Below, piece after piece: positions 14,319 through 21,085 of a stretch of DNA of 22,483 nt. The notes under the pieces are model-generated. The model saw only the letters and a list, made by a program, of their open reading frames with translations. It was not told the DNA's origin and ran no database searches. Origin of the DNA: Candidatus Dojkabacteria bacterium UBA2259. Lineage in GTDB: Bacteria > Patescibacteriota > Dojkabacteria > SC72. The position numbers and the translations under genes were made by a program. Location of the stretch: the NCBI GenBank assembly GCA_002347605.1, contig DDXN01000021.1, positions 1 to 22,483 on the forward strand. Reading direction: 5' to 3'. Each line of letters starts with the position of its first letter. Within the stretch, counting starts at the first letter, position 1.

Positions 14319-16793
14319 ATGACAATGATTGTTGTAATATTGGTTCTTCTTTTTTTAGCTTTGCTTTTTTTAGCATTTGTATTTCTGCTTGGTAAAAGAC
14401 CTAAAGATGATACACAGGTATTTGACGAAGTAAGAAATCCCTTGGTTATGCAGATATTAGTTCCAAGGGAGAATGACAAAACTCCTCTTGCTGCAGAGCA
14501 GATGTTCGCTTCTATACATGGGATATTGGGAGATGATGTAAAATCAGAGGATTTAATTAGTTTCGAGATTGTATCCAGTGGGGATGAGGGTATTAAGTTT
14601 TACGCAGTTGTTCCCCGACATCTTGCTAAATTTATTGAAGGACAAATATATGCTCAGTATCCAAATGCTGATATTAAATATGTCGCGGACTATACATTAA
14701 TTAAAGATAGTAAGAACCAGCTATTTGTTACAACGGGAGAGATTGAGTTGGAAAAGGATTTTATATTCCCAATAAAGACATTTAGAAATTTTGAAGTTGA
14801 TCCCCTTGCAGCTATTACAGGTGCTATATCTGATTTAAAGCTTGGACAAAACGCTTGGATACAGATTCTTGTAAGACCTGTATCAAACTATTGGCAGTCT
14901 AGTTCAAAGAAGTATATTACTGCAATTAAAGATGGTAAGGATCCATATGGTGCAGGTTTCTTTTACAATTTATCTAATCTCTTAAGAGGTGTTGGTAAGA
15001 GTCTTTCGACGGATAGTGAAGCTTTAAGAAAAGAGGTTGTTAAATTACAGCCTGGTCAAGAAGAGGAGTTAAGTGAGATAGAGCTTAAAATGCTTAAGCT
15101 TGGTTTTGAATTTAGAATAAGGATTGTTACTAAAGCTCCTACTCAAATTGAATCTGAACAGATTCTAAGGGACATTGTGGCTAGTTTTAAACAGTTCACA
15201 ACGGCACATTTAAATACCTTTATTCATTCTAGACCTACTTCTACTGGGAAAGAGATATATGCAGAGTATATTAAAAGGTATTTACCTTCAGATACTATTG
15301 ATATCATAAATATTGAAGAGCTAGCCTCTTTGTATCATATGCCTAATATATCTGTGGAGACACCAAATATAGCTTGGAGTAGATCAAAGAAAATTGAACC
15401 ACCTATGAATTTACCCAAAAATGGAGAGGATGGAGTGACAGTATTCGCTGAAACAGATTACAGGGGGAGTAAGTTTGAATTTGGTATAAAGAAGGAGGAT
15501 AGGAGAAAGCATTTTTACATCTTAGGTAAGACTGGAGTAGGTAAGTCTACAATATTTAAGAATATGTTTATTTCAGATATCTTGCGAGGTGATGGTGCAT
15601 GTATGGTTGATCCTCATGGGGAATTAATAGAGGAGCTTTTAGATTTTATTCCTCCAGAGCGAGTTGAAGATGTAATCTATTTCAATCCAACAGATACACA
15701 GTATCCTGTTGGTTTTAATCTTTTGGAGCTTAAGGATAAGTCTCAGAGGGATCTAATCGCCGATGGTGTAGTAGAGGTATTCCATAAACAGTTTGGTGAT
15801 TCATGGGGACCTAGACTTCAATATATTCTTACGAATACCATTGCTACAGCACTAGAAGCACAGGGTACGACCTTGCTTTCTGTAATAAGACTTTTAATGG
15901 ACAAAAACTACAGAAAGTTCATACTAAAACAGGTAGATGACCCTATCTTGATTAAGTTTTGGGAGGAGGAGTATGCTCAGATGTCTCAAAATCCTAGATT
16001 ACTTGCAGAGTCTGTTTCTCCAATACAAAACAAGGTTGGTAGGTTCATATCCTCAGCAGTAACAAGAAATATTATTGGTCAGGTTAAATCCACAATAGAT
16101 CTTAGGGAGATAATGGATAACAAAAAAATACTTCTTGTTAATTTAGCACAAGGCAAGCTTGGAGAGGAAACTGCCTCGCTACTTGGTGGAATGATAATTA
16201 CAAGGTTACAATCAACAGCGCTGGAAAGAGTTGATATACCTGCTGATCAGAGGAATGATTTCTATCTATTTGTTGATGAGTTCCAGAATTTTGCTACTGA
16301 TTCCTTTGCAAAAATTCTTTCTGAGGCGAGGAAGTTTAAGTTAGATTTGTGTATGACTAATCAATATATTGATCAACTTCCGTTAACAGTCAGACAAGCT
16401 ATATTTGGGAATGTTGGAACTTTAGGATCATTTGTTGTTAGCCAATCTGATGCTGCTATATTAGAAAAGGAGTTTGCGCCTTCGATTACTTCCGAAGACT
16501 TAGTCTCTTTGGATGCACACTCTATGTATATGAAGCTGTGTATTGATGGTATGACATCAACAACATTTAGCGCAAGATCGTTGCCACCAAGATTTAAACC
16601 ATTTGGGATGAAAAGTAAGGTAGTTGAACTTTCAAGAGAGAAGTATGGTACTCCTAAAGAGGTTATTGAAGACAAGATAGTAAGGTGGAGTAACCAATCA
16701 TACAGTGATAGTGGGAACAGGTCTGCAAAAAAGAAAGAGGGAGATTTTGCTACAAAGGATTCTAAAACAGTTGGTTATGATTTAAAATCATAG
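14319..16793 (+). CDS. Membrane-anchored VirD4/TraG-like DNA-translocase ATPase
   Basis: 824 residues. One N-terminal TM helix (about 2-24) is followed by a roughly 340-residue alpha/beta region containing LVPRENDKTPLAAEQMF and FYAVVPRHLAKFIEGQIY, then the motor. Walker A is G403-K-T-G-V-G-K409-S-T, followed by MVDPHGELIEELLDFIPPERVEDVIYFNPTD and VGFNLLE, typical of VirD4/TraG and HerA-like pumps. Walker B is Y-L-F-V-D653-E654-F-Q, with ILSEARKFKLDLCMTNQY afterwards. Such proteins move DNA or protein-DNA complexes through membranes. No relaxase, VirB4, pilin or channel gene is nearby. CPR genomes often carry stand-alone copies, possibly linked to DNA uptake (inference). A terminator-like hairpin overlaps the stop. 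Confidence 0.88.
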   Translation: MTMIVVILVLLFLALLFLAFVFLLGKRPKDDTQVFDEVRNPLVMQILVPRENDKTPLAAEQMFASIHGILGDDVKSEDLISFEIVSSGDEGIKFYAVVPRHLAKFIEGQIYAQYPNADIKYVADYTLIKDSKNQLFVTTGEIELEKDFIFPIKTFRNFEVDPLAAITGAISDLKLGQNAWIQILVRPVSNYWQSSSKKYITAIKDGKDPYGAGFFYNLSNLLRGVGKSLSTDSEALRKEVVKLQPGQEEELSEIELKMLKLGFEFRIRIVTKAPTQIESEQILRDIVASFKQFTTAHLNTFIHSRPTSTGKEIYAEYIKRYLPSDTIDIINIEELASLYHMPNISVETPNIAWSRSKKIEPPMNLPKNGEDGVTVFAETDYRGSKFEFGIKKEDRRKHFYILGKTGVGKSTIFKNMFISDILRGDGACMVDPHGELIEELLDFIPPERVEDVIYFNPTDTQYPVGFNLLELKDKSQRDLIADGVVEVFHKQFGDSWGPRLQYILTNTIATALEAQGTTLLSVIRLLMDKNYRKFILKQVDDPILIKFWEEEYAQMSQNPRLLAESVSPIQNKVGRFISSAVTRNIIGQVKSTIDLREIMDNKKILLVNLAQGKLGEETASLLGGMIITRLQSTALERVDIPADQRNDFYLFVDEFQNFATDSFAKILSEARKFKLDLCMTNQYIDQLPLTVRQAIFGNVGTLGSFVVSQSDAAILEKEFAPSITSEDLVSLDAHSMYMKLCIDGMTSTTFSARSLPPRFKPFGMKSKVVELSREKYGTPKEVIEDKIVRWSNQSYSDSGNRSAKKKEGDFATKDSKTVGYDLKS

Positions 16794-16802
16794 GGCTTTT
16801 TT
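16776..16802 (+). terminator. Possible terminator at the end of the VirD4-like gene
   Basis: TATGATTT (16776-16783) and AAATCATA (16785-16792) are perfect inverted arms with one base between, so a real hairpin would open a few central pairs. GGGC and six T (16797-16802) follow. The stem is AT-rich and weak and overlaps the stop codon. Confidence 0.5.
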
Positions 16803-16855
16803 CTCAATAGACAAAGTGATAGAATAGCAGATGTATAAAGTGTTTTTGTATATTT

Positions 16856-17635
16856 ATGTCAGGACATTCAAAGTGGTCAACAATTAAACATAAGAAGGCA
16901 TTAAATGATGCTAAGAAGGGGAAGGTATTTTCCAAACTATCTACTCAGATTACTCATGCTGCAAGACAGGGGGGTGGGGATCCAAATATGAATCCTAATC
17001 TAAGATTGTATATGGATAAGGCCAAGAGTGTAGGATTCCCAATAGATAGGGTAGAGAAAGCCATAGACAAGGGAACGGGAGAGAGTAGCGATGGTGTCAT
17101 ATATGAAGAGATTACATACGAAGGATTCGGACATGATGGTGTACAGATTCTTGTAGATGTTCTTACTGACAACAAGAATAGAACTGTTTCAGATTTAAGG
17201 CAGATATTTGAGGAGATAGGGGGGACAATGGGGGCTAGTGGCTCGGTATCTTGGAATTTTAATACAAGGGGTTTAATTATTCTCAAGAGTGGTCATATGG
17301 AAAAGGCTCAAAAGTATGGAGGTGAGGATACCTATGTGAAAGATAATAGGGAGGAGATTATGATGACTTTAATGGATATAGAGGGGATAGAGGATATCAA
17401 AGAGATAGATATTGATGGAGTAGAGGGTTTAGAGGTTTATACATCATATTTGGCATTTGCTAAGGTAAGAGATTCTGTTTCTAAATTGGGTTATGTAATC
17501 GAAGAGGCAGAAATTATTAAAGAGGCGAAGGTTCCTAAGTTACTCTCTGGAAAGGAGTTAGAGAAGGCACAAGATGGGTTAGAGAGATTAGATGACCATG
17601 ATGATGTACAAAGTGTTTGGAGTAATTTAGAGTAA
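16856..17635 (+). CDS. yebC: YebC/TACO1-family protein (PmpR type)
   Basis: A 259-residue cytoplasmic protein of the YebC family, described as a DNA-binding regulator (PmpR) and as a factor that eases ribosome stalling (YebC/TACO1). The N-terminal signature MSGHSKWSTIKHKKALNDAKKGKVFSKLSTQI is almost textbook, followed by GGGDPNMNPNLRLYMDKAKS, the YEEITYEGFGHDGVQILVD strand, and the LTDNKNRTVSDLRQIFEE and GGTMGASGSVSWNF motifs. Length is normal (about 245). It is followed 17 bp later by ruvC; yebC-ruvC-ruvA-ruvB is a widely conserved order. Confidence 0.96.
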   Translation: MSGHSKWSTIKHKKALNDAKKGKVFSKLSTQITHAARQGGGDPNMNPNLRLYMDKAKSVGFPIDRVEKAIDKGTGESSDGVIYEEITYEGFGHDGVQILVDVLTDNKNRTVSDLRQIFEEIGGTMGASGSVSWNFNTRGLIILKSGHMEKAQKYGGEDTYVKDNREEIMMTLMDIEGIEDIKEIDIDGVEGLEVYTSYLAFAKVRDSVSKLGYVIEEAEIIKEAKVPKLLSGKELEKAQDGLERLDDHDDVQSVWSNLE

Positions 17636-17652
17636 ATTCAACATCTTTTGAA

Positions 17653-18123
17653 ATGAGAATATTAGGTATAGATCCAGGTTTAGCTACTACAGGTTGGGCT
17701 GTTGTCGATTTTGATAAAGATGCGAATCCTACTCCCATAGATTATGGAGCAATAATTACACCAAAGGGTATTTCTGTATCTCAAAGGTTATTAGAAATAT
17801 ACAAAGATATTTCAGAGCTAATTGAAAAATTTAAACCTGAGTACGCAGGTGTAGAGACCTTGATATTTTGTAATAATGCAAAAACTGCAATGGCTGTTGG
17901 AGAGGCTAGGGGAGTGGTACTAGTGGTACTTGAGAGTATGAATATCCCTTTAAAGGAGTTTACACCGCTACAGGTAAAAAGTGCAGTTACAGGGTATGGG
18001 AAGGCGGACAAGAAACAGGTGCAAGAAAATGTTAAGAGATTTTGTAAGTTAGATAGTATTCCAAAACCAGATGATGCAGCAGATGCAATAGCTATTGCTA
18101 TAGCTACTAGTAGATTGGTATAG
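17653..18123 (+). CDS. ruvC: Crossover junction endodeoxyribonuclease RuvC
   Basis: The Holliday-junction resolvase: a dimer that nicks two opposed strands of a junction branch-migrated by RuvAB. The 156 residues match the family. The RNase H-fold acidic tetrad is intact: D7 in RILGIDPGLATTGWAV, E68 in AGVETLIF, and D141 and D144 in DDAADAIAIA. The junction-binding region PLKEFTPLQVKSAVTGYGKADKKQVQ is conserved. It lies between yebC and ruvA. There is no Shine-Dalgarno sequence before the ATG. Confidence 0.97.
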   Translation: MRILGIDPGLATTGWAVVDFDKDANPTPIDYGAIITPKGISVSQRLLEIYKDISELIEKFKPEYAGVETLIFCNNAKTAMAVGEARGVVLVVLESMNIPLKEFTPLQVKSAVTGYGKADKKQVQENVKRFCKLDSIPKPDDAADAIAIAIATSRLV

Positions 18124-18136
18124 GGTGAAAGTAGCA

Positions 18137-18174
18137 ATTATCTTTGGAACTCTTTTGAGATAATCCTGTATAAT
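18137..18174 (+). promoter_or_regulatory. ruvAB promoter with an inverted repeat upstream
   Basis: A perfect TATAAT (18169-18174) ends 6 nt before the ruvA ATG at 18181, so transcription should start at or next to the A of the start codon. TTGGAA (18144-18149) would be a -35 at a long 19-bp spacing. The repeat ATTATCT (18137-18143) / AGATAAT (18158-18164) brackets that -35 and could be a repressor site; it does not match a LexA box I know. Confidence 0.5.
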
Positions 18175-18180
18175 ATAGGG

Positions 18181-18765
18181 ATGATTGCATATCTATCTGG
18201 TAAAGTATTAAAGAATTACATTGGTAAGAGTAGCTATGTGGATATTCTAGTTAGCTTGGGTATCGGCTATAGAGTATATGTTACAACTCAATTTAAGTTT
18301 GTTGAGAAGGGTAGAGATATATCCCTGTATACAAGTTTTCAGGTAAGAGAAGATAGCCAAACGCTGTATGGGTTTAGTACAGAGGAGGAGAGGGACTTTT
18401 TTGAAGAGCTTCTTACAGTATCTGGTATTGGTCCAAAAACAGCTCTATCAATACTTTCCACATACAGTATAAAGAGAATTAAAGAAATTGTACTTGAGGG
18501 TGATTCTAAATTACTTAGTAAGTCACCTGGTTTAGGTCTTAAGGGGGCACAAAAAGTAATATTAGAATTAAGAGGGATGATTGATTTCGGAAAGGAAGAT
18601 ATAGATAGTAAAAGTAATATAAAATTAATTGAGTTAAAGGAAGCATTAAAGGTTTTAGGTTATAAAGGAAAAGAGTTAGAAGATATAGTAAAAAGGGGAG
18701 GGGAGTTACTTAAAAAGGAAGATATGAGTATTGAGCTTCTTATTAAACAAGTATTAGCGTTATAG
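18181..18765 (+). CDS. ruvA: Holliday junction branch migration protein RuvA
   Basis: RuvA tetramers bind four-way junctions and load RuvB rings. The 194 residues contain domain I (OB fold, 1 to about 63; MIAYLSGKVLKNYIGKSSYVDILV), domain II with two helix-hairpin-helix motifs (SGIGPKTALSILS and SPGLGLKGAQKVILELRG), and a C-terminal RuvB-binding domain (about 145-194; IELKEALKVLGYKGKELEDIV). It starts 57 bp after ruvC with its own promoter and is followed by ruvB after 2 bp. Confidence 0.96.
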   Translation: MIAYLSGKVLKNYIGKSSYVDILVSLGIGYRVYVTTQFKFVEKGRDISLYTSFQVREDSQTLYGFSTEEERDFFEELLTVSGIGPKTALSILSTYSIKRIKEIVLEGDSKLLSKSPGLGLKGAQKVILELRGMIDFGKEDIDSKSNIKLIELKEALKVLGYKGKELEDIVKRGGELLKKEDMSIELLIKQVLAL

Positions 18766-18767
18766 AT

Positions 18768-19799
18768 ATGATTAAATCGAGTAAAAATACAAAAAAGAAA
18801 AACAACTTCCCAAGTAGTAAAGTAGGGGTTCAGAATGGCGATGTTATTGAAGCAGAGCAAAAGATAAGACCATCAAAGATAGATGAGATGATTGGTAGAA
18901 AGCAGGAGAAAGAAACTATTAGGATGATGATTAGTTCTGCTCAAAAAAGGGGAGAGGTTGTTGATCATATTCTTTTCTATGGTCCTCCAGGGTTGGGGAA
19001 GACTACATTTGCGCTAGCTATAGCTAATGAGATAGGTTCTTCAATTAGAATTACCTCTGGTCCAGCAATAGATAAACAGGGAGATCTGGCTGCAATATTG
19101 ACTAATCTTAAACAGAATGATGTTCTATTTATAGATGAAATTCATCGTCTATCAAGAGTAGTTGAGGAAATTTTGTACCCAGCTATGGAAGATAGGGCTC
19201 TTGATATTGTTATGGGAAAAGGTCCATCTGCAAAGACCATTCGACTTAGTTTAGAGCCGTTTACCTTAATAGGAGCAACGACACAGATAGGGAAGATTAG
19301 CTCCCCTATGAGAGATAGGTTTGGGTTAATTCAAAGGTTAGATTTCTTTGGTGATGAAGACATGATAGAGATACTTAAAAGGGCCTCTAGATTATGGTCA
19401 ATAAATGTTGATGCGCAGGCGTTAAAGCTTCTTTCTTTTGCATCAAGGGGTACTGCTAGGGTAGGGCTAAGGCTTCTTAGAAGGGTTAGAGATTATGCAC
19501 AGAGTATTAATCAAGATTCTGTTAATGTTGATACGGTAAATAGAACAATGAAGCTGTTAGGAGTAGATGATATAGGGTTAGAGAGTATAGATAGGGAAAT
19601 ACTTAGGGTAATATACTATAATTTTAATGGTGGGCCTGTTGGTGTATCTACACTGGCGGCAAGTGTATCAGAGGAGGTTTCTACACTGCTGGATGTACAC
19701 GAGCCCTTCCTTATGAAGTCAGGACTCTTACAGAGAACATCAAGAGGGAGAGTAATAACTGCAAAAGGTATAAAATATGTAGAGAGTATATGGCAATAG
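18768..19799 (+). CDS. ruvB: Holliday junction branch migration ATPase RuvB
   Basis: A hexameric AAA+ motor that pumps DNA through the RuvA-bound junction. The 343 residues follow the family: an N-terminal basic Lys/Asn-rich lead (1-25), IRPSKIDEMIGRKQEKE, Walker A G72-P-P-G-L-G-K78-T-T, Walker B L-F-I-D123-E124-I-H, sensor 1 LIGATTQIGKISSPMRDRFG, and a winged-helix C-terminus (from about 265) with GPVGVSTLAASVSEE. The canonical A-T-T-R-A-G-L/S-L is T-T-Q-I-G-K-I here, a mild divergence next to sensor 1. The ATG lies 2 bp after ruvA. The last 10 bp overlap the next membrane protein gene. Confidence 0.97.
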   Translation: MIKSSKNTKKKNNFPSSKVGVQNGDVIEAEQKIRPSKIDEMIGRKQEKETIRMMISSAQKRGEVVDHILFYGPPGLGKTTFALAIANEIGSSIRITSGPAIDKQGDLAAILTNLKQNDVLFIDEIHRLSRVVEEILYPAMEDRALDIVMGKGPSAKTIRLSLEPFTLIGATTQIGKISSPMRDRFGLIQRLDFFGDEDMIEILKRASRLWSINVDAQALKLLSFASRGTARVGLRLLRRVRDYAQSINQDSVNVDTVNRTMKLLGVDDIGLESIDREILRVIYYNFNGGPVGVSTLAASVSEEVSTLLDVHEPFLMKSGLLQRTSRGRVITAKGIKYVESIWQ

Positions 19800-20617
19800 A
19801 CTCGGCTAGGAATACAACAGAAGATGCTGTAAAAAGAGGGAAGTTATTAGCGCTCTCTTTCTTAATAGCTCTTTCAGTATTTGTACAAACAGTAATCCAG
19901 AGTCAGGATCCAACCTTACTAAGAGTGTCAATTACAGCCTTAATATATTTGATTTTCTCTTTTGTAGGATTGGTATGGGCATTTAACTTCCAGGTTAAAA
20001 TTAAGTCTTTGCCCTTTCTGTTGCACAGCTCCCTATTTGTTATGTCTGAATATCTCTTTATTCAGTTATTCTTTATTGAGAAGTTTAGTCGCATATATGA
20101 GGGTGTTTTGCTTTTAATCTTGGTTGGTTTAGTTTTCTTAGGTACATATGTCTCTTTTTTGATGTCAAACGTTTTTAATGTGAATCTATACAAACAAATT
20201 CCTCTGGCCAATGTGGGGAGAACTACCTCATATATTATTTCTACCTTGTCTATCTTCTTCATATCTTTTAGTCTTTTATCTTTACAGTTACCAGTGTATA
20301 TTCTCTTACCTTGTCAGTTTGTTATATCTCTTTTCTTCTCATATATTCATTTAAGGAATTTGGGATTTGAGGGCTTACTTCTTTCTCGTAAGACAATTCT
20401 TGTTTCTCTAATAGTTTTCTTTATGTTTTTGGGTTCCTTTCTTGGGGGAATTATATATGAGGCTCCTGCACTTTCTTCTACAGTAGGGTACTTTGTTGGA
20501 ATTGGAGTAGCCAATATGAAGATAGATAGACCAAAATTAAATATTGAAATGGTTTTGTATATTGTTGCTTTAATTGGAGTTATTTTAGCCAATCTATTTT
20601 TGAATGTTTTTGCATAG
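19790..20617 (+). CDS. Polytopic membrane protein of unknown function
   Basis: I do not recognise this 275-residue protein. It has about eight hydrophobic helices (roughly 18-36, 45-66, 74-95, 103-124, 143-165, 168-188, 201-222 and 252-273) joined by short loops. A cytoplasmic N-terminus (MAIDSARNTTEDAVKRGK) is likely. No transporter, transferase or protease motif is visible; polar residues in the helices are few. The ATG overlaps the ruvB end by 10 bp in another frame (GTATATGGCAATAG), so translation is probably coupled to ruvB. A functional link to recombination need not follow. The long non-coding gap starts right after its stop. Confidence 0.78.
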   Translation: MAIDSARNTTEDAVKRGKLLALSFLIALSVFVQTVIQSQDPTLLRVSITALIYLIFSFVGLVWAFNFQVKIKSLPFLLHSSLFVMSEYLFIQLFFIEKFSRIYEGVLLLILVGLVFLGTYVSFLMSNVFNVNLYKQIPLANVGRTTSYIISTLSIFFISFSLLSLQLPVYILLPCQFVISLFFSYIHLRNLGFEGLLLSRKTILVSLIVFFMFLGSFLGGIIYEAPALSSTVGYFVGIGVANMKIDRPKLNIEMVLYIVALIGVILANLFLNVFA

Positions 20618-20624
20618 TTATATG

Positions 20625-21046
20625 AAAGTAGGGGAGTAGGGCTTATAGTCAAAAGGGGCCTATAGTTTCACGTACCCCATAGTATTGTCAATGTGGATAA
20701 CTTACTGCTAATACATTTAATTATATATAGGGATATATTTCTTATCGAGTGAAGTACTAAGGGTTATATTTAAATGAGTATGCGTTCCTAACGATGAGTA
20801 CTATCCCCTATGTTGCAATATGTTATGATTTCGTATACAATACAACCGAGTATAATCATCCTTATATGCGGTCATATACTTGTAAGAACCGAAGGAGTAA
20901 TGAAAAACAATAGTTTCTAATAAATAAAATAAAGATAAAAAGAATGAAAAATGAAAAACCCTATACAAATTAATTCTCTTTATATTTTTTGCATATATCC
21001 CTATTTTCCTTTACCTATGGGAAAAATGAAAAAAGTCCCCTACTTT
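20625..21046 (+). ncRNA. Candidate structured non-coding RNA of unknown class
   Basis: Three perfect long-range inverted repeats occur in strictly nested order: AAAGTAGGGGA (20625-20635) with TCCCCTACTTT (21036-21046); CCCATAG (20676-20682) with CTATGGG (21015-21021); and ATAGGGATATAT (20727-20738) with ATATATCCCTAT (20993-21004). Inside these a further pairing is possible (TAAGG 20758-20762 with CCTTA 20860-20864, and TTATA with TATAA), plus the hairpin TATATG-CGGT-CATATA. A T-rich stretch (21049-21059) after the outermost arm looks like a transcript end on the plus strand. I find no tmRNA, RNase P, SRP or 6S signature. The strand is inferred from the T-run; no clear promoter is visible upstream. 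An alternative is a DNA cruciform or attachment structure used by the adjacent recombinase. Confidence 0.45.
20692..20700 (-). promoter_or_regulatory. Perfect DnaA-box match
   Basis: TGTGGATAA, the complement of TTATCCACA. It is the only good match I noticed in the gap. One box is not enough to call an origin; it could be a chance match or a DnaA titration/regulation site. Confidence 0.3.
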
Positions 21047-21065
21047 GGTTTTATTTTTTAGAAAG

Positions 21066-21085
21066 TTAATATATCATTAATATAT
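21066..21085 (+). repeat. Tandem TTAATATAT direct repeats at the recombinase start
   Basis: TTAATATAT at 21066-21074 and again at 21077-21085, an 11-bp period (about one helical turn), ending directly before the ATG. The first overlaps a possible -10 (TATCAT, 21072-21077) that lies 8 nt before the start codon. Either a regulatory site for the recombinase gene or AT-rich coincidence. Confidence 0.45.

Larger units (their letters stand above)
20618..21085. other. 468-bp intergenic region: nested repeats, A-rich tract, one DnaA-box match
   Basis: The only long stretch without a gene in the window; I see no convincing ORF on either strand. Main contents are three nested inverted repeat pairs (see 20625-21046), a perfect 9-bp match to the DnaA box (TGTGGATAA, 20692-20700), and a purine/A-rich single-strand-like tract at about 20921-20960. 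The local hairpin TATATG-CGGT-CATATA lies in the middle, and a T-rich run is at 21049-21059. Two TTAATATAT direct repeats abut the recombinase ATG. Confidence 0.85.

Noticed and set aside
20663..20674. Half of a parS-like site (GTTTCACGT)
   Set aside because: Only one half matches the TGTTTCACGTGAAACA consensus and no parA/parB lies nearby.
20894..20918. AGGAG followed by a six-codon ATG...TAA frame in the gap
   Set aside because: The spacing of AGGAG to ATG is only 2 nt, the peptide is trivial, and no other gene in the window uses Shine-Dalgarno initiation.
20625..21046. Reading the outer 11-bp inverted repeat as terminal repeats of a MITE or small transposon
   Set aside because: No target-site duplication flanks it, there is no internal gene, and the two inner repeat pairs are nested as in an RNA fold rather than confined to the ends.
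20618..21085. tmRNA, RNase P RNA, SRP RNA or 6S RNA in the gap
   Set aside because: I looked for the tRNA-like ends and tag frame of tmRNA, the conserved P4 region of RNase P, the GGAA-loop core of SRP RNA and a single 180-nt rod for 6S; none fits by eye.
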